DNA from: Anthoceros angustus
Taxonomy: Eukaryota > Streptophyta > Anthocerotopsida > Anthocerotales > Anthocerotaceae
Direction of reading: 5' to 3'
Length of the DNA: 64,000 bases
Assembly (NCBI GenBank): GCA_010909165.1
Contig: MU008160.1
Coordinates: forward strand, 1-64,000
In this document: piece by piece, positions 1 to 9,844 of the stretch
Numbering within the stretch: position 1 is the first letter of the stretch
Layout: every line of letters starts with the position of its first letter
Translations under genes and position numbers: made by a program
Notes under the pieces: generated by a model
Seen by the model: only the letters and a program-made list of their open reading frames with translations
Databases searched by the model: none
What the model was told of the DNA's origin: nothing

Positions 1-75
1 CTCCGCCTTGACGAATCGCCGTTCGCTCGCGCCGCTCGGTTTCATCCCGATAGAACTTCGCTCCCGTCGCCTGCC

Positions 76-346
76 ATGTTCAAGCTGTCTGTCGTCCTGT
101 CGCTTCTGGTCCTGCTCCCGACGGTCGCCGGCTGCGGATCTCCGGAACGCGAGATCGTCACGCCGGAGCCGCTGACTCCTCTGACGCGCCGAGTGGCATG
201 CGATGGAGGATTGAACCTGAAGTACGACCCCTGTCGTTCGAGCGGATGCAACTCGGCGATCCTCGCTCCGCACCGACGCCGCCTGGAACAGGTTCTTCCG
301 GGAGGTGGTGATCCCGGAGCAGAAGCAAGATTTTCCCAACGGCTAA
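76..346 (+). CDS. Small putative lipoprotein, frameshifted (bacterial)
   Basis: The start at 76 opens with a hydrophobic signal segment (LSVVLSLLVLLP) followed by TVAGC, a good lipobox, so the mature protein would begin at a lipidated cysteine and be membrane anchored. After about 35 residues the frame is lost. Coding-like sequence resumes in another frame (WNRFFREVVIPEQKQDFPNG) and ends at a stop at 344-346. The protein is therefore about 90 residues with at least one indel. It lies 76 bases upstream of the DUF4198-type gene on the same strand and may be co-transcribed with it. I do not recognise the family. The lipoprotein call rests only on the signal peptide. Confidence 0.5.
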
Positions 347-406
347 CCGCGATCCGCCGAAGCTCGCCTGTCGATCGCTTACGATAAAACCGGATCCTGC
401 CCTTAA

Positions 407-414
407 GAGAAGGC
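407..414 (+). promoter_or_regulatory. Ribosome binding site for the DUF4198-type gene
   Basis: AGAGAAGG lies eight bases before the ATG at 423. This supports that start and bacterial translation of the segment. Confidence 0.55.
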
Positions 415-422
415 GAAAGCCC

Positions 423-1150
423 ATGTTTCGATCGATCCTGGCGTCGGCGCTCGTCGCCGGCGCGAGTCTCGCGCTGGCCGTGTCGCCGGCAAGCGCTCAC
501 TTCGTCTGGATGAAGCGGTCGCCCGCAGGCGATGCGACGAAGGTGGAGATCTTCTTCGGCGAAGAGGCTTCGCCCGACGATCAAGCTGCTCTCGCGACTG
601 GAAGGTACGGAGGTCTGGTGGACGCCTGCCTCCGGGACGCGCGAGCAGGTCCCCGTGAAGCAGGAAGAGGCCGCCCTCGTCGGCACGGAAGGGCAAGGTC
701 GGCGCCTTCACGGCGACGAAGGTCTACGGCGTCCTCGAACGGGGCGAGACCTATCGCCTGATCTATCACGCTCAGACGTGGCCGGCGCTCGAAAGCGGCG
801 CGAAGATCGAGTTCCCTCGCGCGCGCCCCGAACTGCTGCTGCACGCCGATCGTTTGGAATCGGGCAAGCTGCGGCTCGTCGCGCTCTACCAGGGCAAGGC
901 CGTCTCGGCGCCGAGGTCAGCGCCTTTCTGCCCGGGACCGGACCGAAGAACGCTCTGACCGACGAAAGGGAACGGCAGAGTTCGACCTCGATACGGCGGG
1001 AACGTGCGAGTTCCGCGTGCGTCACATCGTCGAAGAGGCCGGAGAACTGGAGGGCAAGGCCTATCCGGCTACCCGGCATTACGCGACGCTCGTGCTCGAG
1101 ACCGCGGGCAAGGGCGACGCGAACGCCGCGGCGCCTGCCGTAGAACTCCG
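423..1150 (+). CDS. DUF4198-type secreted protein, frameshifted (bacterial)
   Basis: The ATG at 423 gives a clear Sec signal peptide (SILASALVAGASLALAVSPASA) followed by AHFVWMK. An N-terminal AHF/H-[FL]-W-hydrophobic start after cleavage is typical of DUF4198 (NikM-like) periplasmic proteins, where the N-terminal His can bind metal. The rest can be followed through several frames to about 1,150, for example VYGVLERGETYRLIYHAQTW and FRVRHIVEEAGELEGKAYPA, so at least four indels break it. The Kelch sequence follows with no clear gap, so the two may be one fused polypeptide or two adjacent genes. The substrate is unknown. The DUF4198 assignment is by pattern recognition of the N-terminus and the overall beta-rich sequence. 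Confidence 0.55.
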
Positions 1151-2044
1151 AATCTGCCGGAATCGGTGACGAGCTTCGGCGCCGCGACGGCGGGCGACTA
1201 CGTCTACGTCTACGGCGGCAACCGGGCCGCGTCGCATACGTACTTCGTCGAGGGGCAGGACAACGTTCTCCGCCGCACGAAGCTCGCAGGCGGCGGCAAG
1301 TGGGAAGATCTTGCCGAGGGTCCGCGTCTGCAGGGTCTGGCGCTCGTGTCGCACGACGGCAAGCTCTATCGCCTGGGCGGCTTCAACGCCGCGAACGCCA
1401 AGGGCGAGGAGCACCAGCTCAACTCGCAAGCCTCCGTCGGGATGTACGATCCCGCGGTCGGCCAGTGGAAGGAGCTTCCCCGCTACCCGAACCGCGAAGC
1501 TCCTTCGACGCCGTTCTGAACGACGCCATCTACGTCGTCGGAGGGTGGAACATGCAGCACGGTCAGGAGAGCCTGGCACTCGACCGCCTGGAAGCTCGAC
1601 CTGACGAAGGGCGAGAATGAACTGAAATGGGAGAAGATCGCGGACGCGCGTTCCAGCGCGCGCTCGCGGTCGCCGCGCATGCGGGCAAGCTCTACGCCAT
1701 CGGCGGCATGACGCCGAGAGCGACACGATCCCGGGCGTCGACGTCTACGACCCGGCGACGAACGAATGGAAGCCCGGCCCGGCGCTCGCGTCGGATGAAC
1801 GGATGGCCGGGTTCGGTTGCTCCGCGTTCGAGATCGGCGGCAAGCTCTACGTCACCACCGCGGACGGCACGCTGCAGCGCCTGGCCGATTCGCGCGACGC
1901 GTGGGAGGTCGTCAAGCAGCTCGACAACGCCCGCTTCTTCCACCGCATGGTTCCGTACGACGACAGCCGCTTCATCATGATCGGCGGGTCGAATATGGAG
2001 TTCGGCTGGAAGTTCAAGAGGTCGACGTGATCTCGGTGAAGTAG
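1143..2044 (+). CDS. Kelch-repeat beta-propeller protein, frameshifted (bacterial)
   Basis: Successive blades show the Kelch signature of a double glycine after aromatic or hydrophobic residues, with a conserved aspartate and tryptophan between: YVYVYGG, KLYRLGG, YVVGG, KLYAIGG and a final IMIGG, with MYDPAVGQWKELP and VYDPATNEW-like linkers. This predicts a five- or six-bladed propeller, probably exported with or as part of the preceding DUF4198-type protein. The last frame ends EVDVISVK with a stop at 2042-2044. The frame changes at least four times (near 1,500, 1,610, 1,715 and 2,015). Kelch propellers in planctomycetes are common surface or periplasmic binding modules. No catalytic residues can be assigned. 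Confidence 0.7.
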
Positions 2045-2072
2045 CTCGCGGTCGTCGATCTCTGGTCGACCA

Positions 2073-2796
2073 TCAATAAGTTTCAGGCGAGCGGGGGCGG
2101 AGCCCCGTGTTCGTTTCAGGGGCGTCGGTCGCTCCAGGAGCACGGAGGGCTGACACCCTCCTCTCGCCAGCGGATTCGCTCGCGTATCGTCGCCCGCGTG
2201 CGTACGCGACGCGGGCGAAGAACGATCCGACGTAACCGAACATCAGCGCCCAGCCGAAGTGGGCAACGGCGAGGAACTGCCCTCCTCGGGATTCTGAACC
2301 CGCGAACGCCACGTCCGCGGAACGGCGGGCGAAGGGATCGAAGACGCGCCCGCGGGTCGTACATCGTTCCGGCGGCGTCGCGCGTGATGGTCATCGCTTC
2401 GTCGGTATCCGTTTGCACCCACTGTTCGACCGCCAGGACGTTGTGGAGCGGCTCGACAACTTCGGTCGTAGGAAGCGACGCGGTCCGGAAGTTCAATTCG
2501 TCGTGCTGCACTGGCGTCGTACGGCATCAGCCGAAATCCGAGCGAATCGGTCTCCTGACGCACGCCGGAGGCGACGAACAGCGCTCCGTACAGGCCTGCT
2601 GCGATCGCGAATCCGCCGCAGCGCGGCAGGTCCCCGGTCGAAGATCGCCGCGAGCAGGGCGTAAAGGAACAGCAGCCCTACCAAGAGTCCGAGCAGCGTC
2701 GTCAAAATCTCGCCGGCGAATCGGCGCGGCGAGCAGCCCGCAGAAGACTATGGCGACGGCGAAGGCTTCGCCGAGCGAAATTCTGGGTAGCGGCAT
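2073..2796 (-). CDS. Predicted membrane protein, frameshifted (bacterial)
   Basis: The minus-strand ATG at 2796 begins MPLPRISLGEAFAVAIVFCG, a hydrophobic segment. A second strong hydrophobic stretch follows in another frame (LLGLLVGLLFLYALLAAIF). Further coding-like stretches are RQETDSLGFRLMPYD, TEVVEPLHNVLAVEQWVQTD and, near the C-terminus, LAVAHFGWALMFGYVGSFFARVAYARG, which looks like another membrane segment. This suggests an integral membrane protein of about 230 residues. The gene converges on the Kelch gene. At least four frame changes are present and the exact stop is uncertain. The family is not recognised. Confidence 0.45.
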
Positions 2797-3102
2797 TCTC
2801 GATAGCTCCGGCGAATTAGTCGGGGAGTTTTCACCTACCCGGAGACGAGAAGCGAAGCGTCGCCTGCTTCGACTCGCACGAACGGCAATCGCCGGCGTCT
2901 GGAACCTCGTTAACTTCAGGTAACGAGTTGAATTACGTCGCGGCTCTGCCTATTGTCGTTTTCTAGGGCTATTCCGATCGTGACGAGTCTGCGTGCGTTT
3001 TTCGCCGCATTCGAGAGAGTTTGACTCGACGCCGCCGGTCCCTCCGTTCATTCTGCGATTTATCCGCTCGTAATCCTTTCCTGTTCGCGAGCGCGCCCGC
3101 GC

Positions 3103-4686
3103 ATGGCGTAACCCGGTTCTTCTCGTCGTGGCGCTGGTCGCGACCGATGCGGCGGCCTCCGCTCGCGGCTCCGACTGGATCGTGCTGCCGAAGAACGTCA
3201 CGACGGAAGGCGACGTCGTCGCCGCGTCGTATCAGCTCAGCGGCGCGGCGATTACCGACGTGCAGCCCCCGCCTGCGCGAACACTCCGCCGACGTATCAG
3301 ATCGGCGTGGCGCGCGCGGGAAATCGATTCACGCTCATTCAGGGCGGGTCGACTACGCCTGCCGGCACGGCGACCGACATCAGCCGCGCGACGGAAAGAC
3401 AGTCGTCGGATACTTCTACACGCCTGTGCCGCATAGTTTTACTGGAACAGCGAAGATGGGCTCGTCGAGCTGACTTCGCCGGCGTCGGCGGTCACAATCG
3501 CACCTACGCCTGTTCGGCGGACGGTCGGGTGCTGGTGGGCGCGCGGTGAACGGCGATACCGACCGCCCGTTCCGTTACGAAGTCGGCAAGGGTTGGTTCG
3601 AGCTGCCGACCTTCGGCGGCGACAGCCTGGGCGCCGCTCGGGACGTCTCCGATAACGGCGAGGTCATCTGCGGCTATTGCCAGACCGCCCCGGCCAGCGT
3701 ACCGCCTTCGTCTGGACGAAGAAGACCGGATCGACTCTCTCCTGGGCGGAAGCCAGGCTTCGGCGACCACATCTCCGCCGACGGAAAGTTCGTCATCGGC
3801 GAGGCCGAGCTGACGAGCGAGAGCGTCGCCTACCGCTACGACGTCAGCCGGAAGCGCATCCAGCGTCTGCAGAATTTGAGCTCCGGCGGCGCGACCGACG
3901 CGACGCTGATCTCCAAGGACGGCGGGGTCGTCGCCGGAACTTCGACCGACCAGTTCGGAAACACGCATGCCTTCCGCTGGACCGCTAAGAACGGCACGAA
4001 GGACATCGGCTCGCTCGGTCTGTCGACCCTTCCGAACAGCGATTCGTATCCGAAGTGCATGTCCGCGAAGGGCGATTACATCGGCGGCTGGGCGCAGAAC
4101 CCGGCCTACGTCGGCCTGGTCGACGAGCGCGAAGCGTTCATCTGGAGCACGAAGCACCCGATGATGTACGTCCACACGGCGCTCGAGGCGGCCTTCGACA
4201 CCGAGTATCCGCGGTGGCGCTTCACGAAGTGCAGGCGATGTCCCAGGACGGTCGCAAGCTGCTCATCGACGCCCGGAACCCGGAAGACCAGGACGTGCTG
4301 ATCTACGTCCAGCTTCCCGCCCCAAGGCGTTCGTCCGAGGCCGCACGAACGCGTACTACGCGAATCTCGCGACGTACGGAACTGCGGTCTACGGCTACTA
4401 CGCCTACGTCTGGGAACCGACGACGACGGCGTACAACGCTTATCTCTACGCGTACTACGCTTACCTGTACGACATCGAGGCGCGGAAGCACGTCTCCGAT
4501 TACTACAACAAGGAGAAAGTCGCCGATCGCTACCTCGCCGATCGACGGGCTTCGTACCAGGCGATCTACGCCGCTTACGTCAACGCGGCGTCGCGAGCGG
4601 GCAGCGGCGATCCCTTCGCCTACGAAACGGCGTATTACGCGTCGCTGGCGTACTCGTACATGCTGGCGGATCTGAAGTCCCTGTAG
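3103..4686 (+). CDS. HAF-repeat extracellular protein with Tyr-rich C-terminus, copy 1 (bacterial)
   Basis: The best start is the ATG at 3103, where one indel separates it from a signal peptide running through LLVVALVATDAAASA. The body has repeated units of the type D-[IV]-S-x-[DN]-G-x-x-[IV]-x-G-x, such as AARDVSDNGEVICGYC and SKDGGVVAGTS, with KDIGSLG. This is the HAF-repeat pattern of exported beta-propeller-like proteins. The last 110 residues differ: tyrosines and alanines recur in a helical-looking stretch (YNAYLYAYYAYLYD and YETAYYASLAYSYMLADLKSL), ending at the stop 4684-4686. Several indels break the frame. A second HAF gene with the same layout follows directly. The function is unknown; an envelope or extracellular role is inferred from the signal peptide. 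Confidence 0.7.
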
Positions 4687-4783
4687 GAACCGCGACTGCG
4701 TCGGCGTCGGGTCCCGGACCCGGCGTCGACGGCGACGGACGCGCTCGATTTCCGACAGCCTTCCGGTTCGTGGCGTGACGCCC

Positions 4784-6314
4784 ATGCTTCGCTTTCGCGC
4801 CTCGTCGCCTGCCTGCGCTCGCGATGGCCCTCGCTGCTTCGGCGGTTCGGGCCCAGACGATCACCTACTTGCCGAGCAACGTGCAGGTCGTGAACGGCTG
4901 CAATTCCAGGACGGCGCCTTCGCCGTCGGATCATACTTCAGCGGAACGCAGACGCGTGCGTTTCGCTGGTCGGAGGACGGGCCTGGAGGACGTCGGCGTC
5001 AGCGGCCTCTCCACGGTCGCCCTCTTCGCCGAGCCGGAACAGGGAGCCGTCGTCGGCTACGGCACGGTCGGGCCGAACATTCACGCCTTCTGGTGGCATC
5101 CCGAGCTGGGGATTCGCGACCTCGGAACCTTCGGCGGCTCCGACAGCACCGCCTACTGCGTCTCCGCCTTCGGAGAAGTCACCGTCGGCGAAGCTCACGA
5201 CGCGAACGATCAGAACCGCGCTTCCGCTTCGTCCGCGGCACGAACTCCGTGATCGAGGACCTCGGAACGCTCGGCGGCTTCACCAGCAGCGCCTACTTCG
5301 TTTCGCAGAACGGTTTCACCGTCGTCGGCGATTCGCAGGTGAAGAGCGGCAAGACCCACGCGTTCGTCTGGAACGAACTCGACGGCATGATCGACTGCGG
5401 AGCGTTCTCGGCGGCGAGAGCTTCTGCACGCGATGCTCCGAAGACGGAACCGCCGTGCTGGGACGCTCGCGCAGGGCGACGGCAGGTTCTACGCGTTCCG
5501 CTGGACCGAGGCGAAGGCTCCGCAGCCTCGGCACGCTCGGCGGCGCTCAAGCCGAATCGCAGTACGCCTCCGTCGACGGCGCCGTCGTCACGGGGACCGC
5601 ACACAACAAGGTCCAGCAGCGGCGGGCCTTCCGCTGGAGCGAAAGGTCGGCATGCGCGACCTCGGCACGCTCGGCGGCGCCTTTTCCTATCCGACGGGCA
5701 TCTCCGGCGACGGGCGCCTGATCGTGGGCGTCAGCGCCGACAAAGCCGGTCGCCGAACCGCCTTCGTCTCCGGCGGAAAGCAGATGCGGTCGATGAGCGC
5801 GGCGCTCGCCGACGTGATGGAACGAAGATATCGAAGGCGTCCGCTTCATCGAGCCCCGGCGCTCTCCGCGACGGCCGCACGCTGTACGTCGAGGTCGCGG
5901 CGAACGGCTTCCCGCAAACCGCGCAGTTGTCGATGCCGCCCCAGCAGCCGATTCTCGGCGAACGACCGATCGGCGCGATGGCGAGCAACGTTTCCAACCT
6001 GGCCTACCCGTTCGCCGTCAGCGCCTACCAGGCGGACCTCGGCAACACGTATGCCTACTTGGCGTACGTCTACGCGTCCTGGGCGTACGACTACGACCAA
6101 CGAGCCCGCGCGACGACTTACGAGTGGTGGGAAAGAAAGCGCCGAGAAGCAGTACCGGCAATGGCGGAACGTCATGCAGTACTACTTCTATTACGCGGCC
6201 TACTACTCGTACATCGATTTCAACTACGTCAGCGGCAACCCGTACTCGTACTACGCGTCGGTCTACTGCTACTACGCCCATCAGTACGGGCTGCGGGACC
6301 TGGGGCAGAAGTGA
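4784..6314 (+). CDS. HAF-repeat extracellular protein with Tyr-rich C-terminus, copy 2 (bacterial)
   Basis: This gene starts at the ATG at 4784, about 100 bases after copy 1, with a signal region running into ALAASAVRAQTITYLPSN. At least six HAF units are visible across frames. Each pairs DLGT[LF]GG with S-x-A-Y-x-V-S-x-x-G-x-x-V-V-G, for example DLGTLGGAFSYPTGISGDGR, and is followed by a segment on FxW (HAFVWNE, RAFRWSE). The C-terminal 110 residues are again Tyr/Ala-rich (YAYLAYVYASWAYDYDQ, YYFYYAAYYSYIDFNYVS), ending LRDLGQK with a stop at 6312-6314. At least six indels break the frame. It is a paralogue of copy 1 by layout, with more repeats. Confidence 0.72.
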
Positions 6315-6335
6315 TCGCTGGCGACAGCCGCTTCG

Positions 6336-6404
6336 TAGGGCAGGCGCCTCGCCTGTCATCGCCGCGGTCTAAGACTTCGCGGCAGGCGAGGCCGCCTGCC
6401 CTAC
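6336..6404. terminator. Long hairpin between convergent genes
   Basis: GTAGGGCAGGCG at 6336 is followed about 45 bases on by its complement, ending CGCCTGCCCTAC at 6404. Each arm is about 21-22 bases with one extra base in one arm. The hairpin sits between the convergent HAF gene and a VOC gene and overlaps the stop codon of the latter. It fits a bidirectional terminator or a REP-like palindromic repeat. Confidence 0.5.
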
Positions 6405-6845
6405 AAGAGCGCGCCGCTGGCCGGCAGGCCCCAGATCTCAGGGTGCGACAGCTCCAGGCTGTTGCCTGCGGGGTCGCGGAAATAGACCGATCTGCCCCGG
6501 TCGCCCCACTGGTACTCGCTTTCGATCGCGACGCCTGCCGCGATCAGCTTCGCTTTCCACGCTCCCAGCGTCGCCCGATCGACGGCGAAGCAGACGTGCC
6601 CGCCGCGTTCCGTGCGAGGGAATCGGGCCGTAGGGCTTTTCCGTCTCTTCGGCGCGGAACAGCAGCAGCATTCCGTCGCCGCAGCGAAAGAAGACGTTGC
6701 GTCCCGCGATCTCCGAATGAAACGCGAGCCCCAGCACGTCCCGATAGAACGCCTTCGCCTGTTCCAGATCTTCGACGTAGAGCGCCGTCTCCAGCACGCG
6801 GCGGATCGTCGGCGTGGCGCTGGACTTCGTCTCGTCGGCGCTCAT
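6401..6845 (-). CDS. VOC family (glyoxalase/bleomycin-resistance fold) protein 1 (bacterial)
   Basis: The minus-strand ATG at 6845 starts a protein with the VOC signature: RRVLETALYVEDLEQAKAFY, then RDVLGLAFHSEIAGRNVFFR. After a frameshift near residue 80 come a GHVCFAVD-type segment and YFRDPAGNSLELSHPEIWGL near the end. The first beta-alpha-beta module, the GH-type second-module start and the final DPxGNxLEL strand, whose Glu is a common metal ligand, are all present. Its length (about 148 residues) is that of single-domain VOC proteins, which act as dimers on small substrates. It is the last of three VOC genes in a row on this strand, 21 bases after the second. The substrate cannot be told. 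Confidence 0.72.
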
Positions 6846-6866
6846 GGCGTCAGTCTCCAGGCATTC

Positions 6867-7270
6867 TTATTCGTCAGGCAGGCTCTGAAAGCAGAGCTCG
6901 TACCCGTCAGGATCCTTCAGGTACGTCTGTCGCATGCCGTAGTGCGCCGTCGCCGGCTCGCTCGGTTCCAGACCCGCTTCGCGAAGCAGGCGGAACGCCG
7001 TGTCGGCGCGCGCAGACGAAATACAACGTCGCGTCGCCATGCGCGCGATGCGAGCCGCATCGGGGACCGGCGGACGCTCGTCCTCTTCGTACGCCGTGTT
7101 GAGCATCAGCGTCACGGAGCTTCCGACTCGACGCCCCGCCGACGAGCGTCGCCCAGTCGCAGCGATCCCCGGCTGCGACGTTCCGAGCACGGCGAACCCC
7201 AGCCGGTCGCGGTAGAACGCGATCGACGTCGGCATGTCGAAGACCTGCAGCAGCGGCGTCAACTGTCCGA
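6867..7270 (-). CDS. VOC family protein 2 (bacterial)
   Basis: The sequence begins around TPLLQVFDMPTSIAFYRDRL, the classic first strand and helix of a VOC fold. It has a second module and ends YLKDPDGYELCFQSLPDE with a stop at 6867-6869; the Glu in DPDGYEL is the usual metal ligand. The region around residue 35-60 reads through a frameshift (RRSSAGRR), and the start near 7,262-7,270 is obscured by another indel. It lies between two other VOC genes on the same strand. It differs clearly in sequence from both, so the trio is not a simple tandem duplication. Confidence 0.7.
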
Positions 7271-7304
7271 TGCAATCCCGGCCTCCGCGGCGTCTTGTCG
7301 CGCG

Positions 7305-7642
7305 TCACTTGTCCGACCACACGCCGAGGATGTTGCCCGACGGGTCGGCGAAGTGAAACCTCCGCCCGCCCGGGAAGGAGAAGATCTCCGCACGACGCGC
7401 CTCCCAGCGAGACGATCTTCTCGCATCGCCTCCAGTTCGTCCGTCCGCAGGATGACCAGCGTCGCTTCGCCGCGCGGACGTTCGTCCGTTTTGGCGAAGC
7501 CGCCCGTCAGACGCCCGTCGCGGAACTCGACGTAGGCGTCGCCGTAGTCCTTGAACGTCCAGCCGAAGGCGCTTCAGAACGCCTTCATCGCGGCGAGGTC
7601 TCCTGCCGGGAACTCGATGTAGTCGATCTGCGCGTTCGTCAT
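7305..7642 (-). CDS. VOC family protein 3, PhnB/glyoxalase-like (bacterial)
   Basis: The ATG at 7640-7642 gives MTNAQIDYIEFPAGDLAAMK, the start of a VOC protein of the short 'predicted enzyme related to lactoylglutathione lyase' type. It continues FGWTFKDYGDAYVEFRDGRLTGGF and, after frameshifts, ends near FADPSGNILGVWSDK with a stop at 7305-7307. The start overlaps the stop of the upstream cytochrome-type gene as ATGA, so translation of the two is probably coupled. The length (about 112 residues) is normal. At least two indels are present. The substrate is unknown. Confidence 0.68.
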
Positions 7643-8700
7643 TTCGCGGAACCGTCGTAGAGGTCGTCCGCGTTCCCCTTCGCCAGGAGATACGCGAGCA
7701 GGTCGAGAACCTCTTCCGGCTGAGCGGGTCGAGGACGCCCTTGGGCATCAGCGAGACGGGGAGACCTGCTTCTGTTCGATCTCGTCCTTGCGAAGAACCT
7801 TCGGCGCGGGAGCGGGTTTTCCGTGACCTCGTAAGCCTCGGGCGTCTCCTTCACGACCAGGCCCGTCACGACGATGCCGCTGTCCATCACGAACGCGTAG
7901 GAGCGGTACTTCTCGTCGATCTTCTTCGAGGGCTCGAGGATGTGCTCGAGCAGTTCTTCGCTCTTGTAGGGCGGTTCGATCCTGGTCAGGTCGGGCCCGA
8001 TCGCGGTACCCTGCCCCTCCATGACGTGGCAGCCGACGCAACTGGCGACCTTGAACATGGCCTTGCCGTTGGCATGCGACCGCGGGGCGGAGATCTGCCT
8101 CGCGTCGTCGACCAGGTCGGCCAGCTTCCATTCCGTGCGGGGCGACGATCCTTCAGCAGATCCTCGCGGATCGGCAGTTCGTTCGCCAGATACGCTTCGG
8201 GATCGGCGAGGTACGCGTCCAGATCGGCGACCACGTACAGAGCGCCGTACATCCTGCGCCAGTGACCGGATAGGTGCAGACGTAGGGATAGACGCCCGGC
8301 TGCTTCGGCGCCTCCATCGCGATCCGCTGGCTCTGCCGCGTCTGCAGCAGGTCGCTGGCCAGGATCACCTTGTCGGAGGGCGGGACGTACTGGCGGCGCT
8401 TGATCGCGTCAGGGCTCTGCGCCGTCGACTCCGCGAGCAGGCCGACCTCTTCCAGGGCGCCGGGCTGCGTCACGACCAAGTTGTGCGGCATCAGATCGAC
8501 GTTTTCGAACAGGATCACGACCGGACGCCCGCCGCGACGGCGAGCAGTTCCTTGTCGTAGCTCATCCGCTCGGGCAGCGTCCCGATCCGCAGCACGCGGA
8601 CGCCCAGCTCTCCGCGGATCTTCCGCGCTCCGCCTCGGGAACCATGCCGGCAAGGTTATCAGCCAGTTCCATCTCGTCGGTATGCGCCTGCGCGTCAACT
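7639..8700 (-). CDS. Cupredoxin plus c-type cytochrome protein, N-terminus cut at the junction (bacterial)
   Basis: Read leftwards from 8700, the protein first shows AHTDEMELADNLAGMVPEAE and then a blue-copper domain. ENVDLMPHNLVV supplies the first His. VYPYVCTYP is followed, one base out of frame, by a GHWRRM-type segment, giving Cys-x4-His-x3-Met. Next comes a c-type haem domain with CVGCH inside FKVASCVGCHVMEGQGTAIG, then DLTRIEPPYKSEELLEHILE, ending ADDLYDGSAK with a stop at 7639-7641. This order (cupredoxin, then PVC-type haem-binding domain) is typical of large planctomycete periplasmic redox proteins. The N-terminal part is missing because plant sequence begins at about 8,701. Several indels break the frame. 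Confidence 0.75.
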
Positions 8701-8712
8701 CTTTTTGAAAAG
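8690..8712. other. Junction between bacterial and plant sequence
   Basis: GC-rich codons of the cupredoxin gene stop at about 8,700. From CTTTTTGAAAAGGG onward the sequence is AT-rich with no bacterial coding. No repeat, transposon end or target duplication is visible at the switch. Confidence 0.75.
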
Positions 8713-9844
8713 GGTACAATATTTGTGAAAAATAATTTAATCAAATTTCAAAATTTATTAAAATACATAGGTATCTACATATATAGAACTAATGGATATG
8801 TATAGACCTCCCCTAAACAGGCCCTAATTTTTCACACAAACCCTAGTTTCCTTGTTTTCGGCATCTTAAACTCATAAATTTTTACATATTCAGCATTTTA
8901 AGTATAATAATTTCTGGATTTTTAATTTCTACTAATTTTAATTAATTAATGCCCAATCCTTTGCTCGTAGTCTACAAAGTAGGGTTTTAAAAGAATAGTT
9001 CATGTATCTTTGCGGATAAGGACGAAAGTCGAGCTAAGACAATGTACATTTATGATCCACCCAAAGTTTAGGTGGATTCTTTTCTTTAAGTTAACTCTAG
9101 AATGACGAGGGCTTTTCCATGTTTTTGCTCAAATATTAATTGTATTTTTGGAGGGCATGTTAATTTTTAATTTTTCTACTAATATTATAATTGAGCGATG
9201 TCATTGGCTTCAAAATGTACTCACAAATATGAGGCAGATAAGTGCCCGGTTCTAAGTAACCTACATGAACTCATCTATCGGAATCTCGAGGCATAGGTTG
9301 GATTTTGAGGTATTTATTTTAAAATTGTTTTTTAAAACATGATATCGAAGGACCATGTGATCGGAATATATGCTCAAGGTCTGTAAGTTCAAAATATAAG
9401 TGAACATAAATGTATGGAGGTGATATGTATCAAAGGCTCGTTTTGAGTAGATTAATATTCTGGATTAAAATGAAATATATTAACATATTTAATAAAATTA
9501 TTATTTCGTGGATCTCGTCTTGAGCCTTAATTGAGACGTTGTAGTTTCCTTTGTGGAGTCGTCAGGTCAATCAACTCTAACAGCTGTCATTGTTAGAGTC
9601 GATCGAGTAAGAAAGCTACCAGGTTCCGAAGAGAGCGCGATAGGGATCTTTTGTAGAAGATCCTCAAACGACGTACCCAATCCAAGAGGTGTGAACGGAC
9701 ACCACGAATCGTGAGAGAGAATGAAAGAAAGAAATTAGAATTACAGGAGCAGAAAGATGCTAACAAAACGGCCTGATGCTACTTATCAGCAGCTGCCCAG
9801 AGTGTGTGCGCAAGACATGACGGCAGCCAGCTGAAGCCTGCACT
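8701..9844. other. AT-rich plant intergenic sequence
   Basis: I see no gene, RNA or clear repeat here. The stretch is AT-rich with runs of A and T and no long open frame. Confidence 0.5.

Noticed and set aside
532-1143. Long overlapping arginine-rich frames across the bacterial segment on both strands
   Set aside because: They are shadows of the real genes in GC-rich DNA, with no family features.
4775-7102. 775-codon open frame on the plus strand
   Set aside because: Only parts coincide with the HAF-repeat frame. The rest runs antisense through the VOC genes, so it is a composition artefact.
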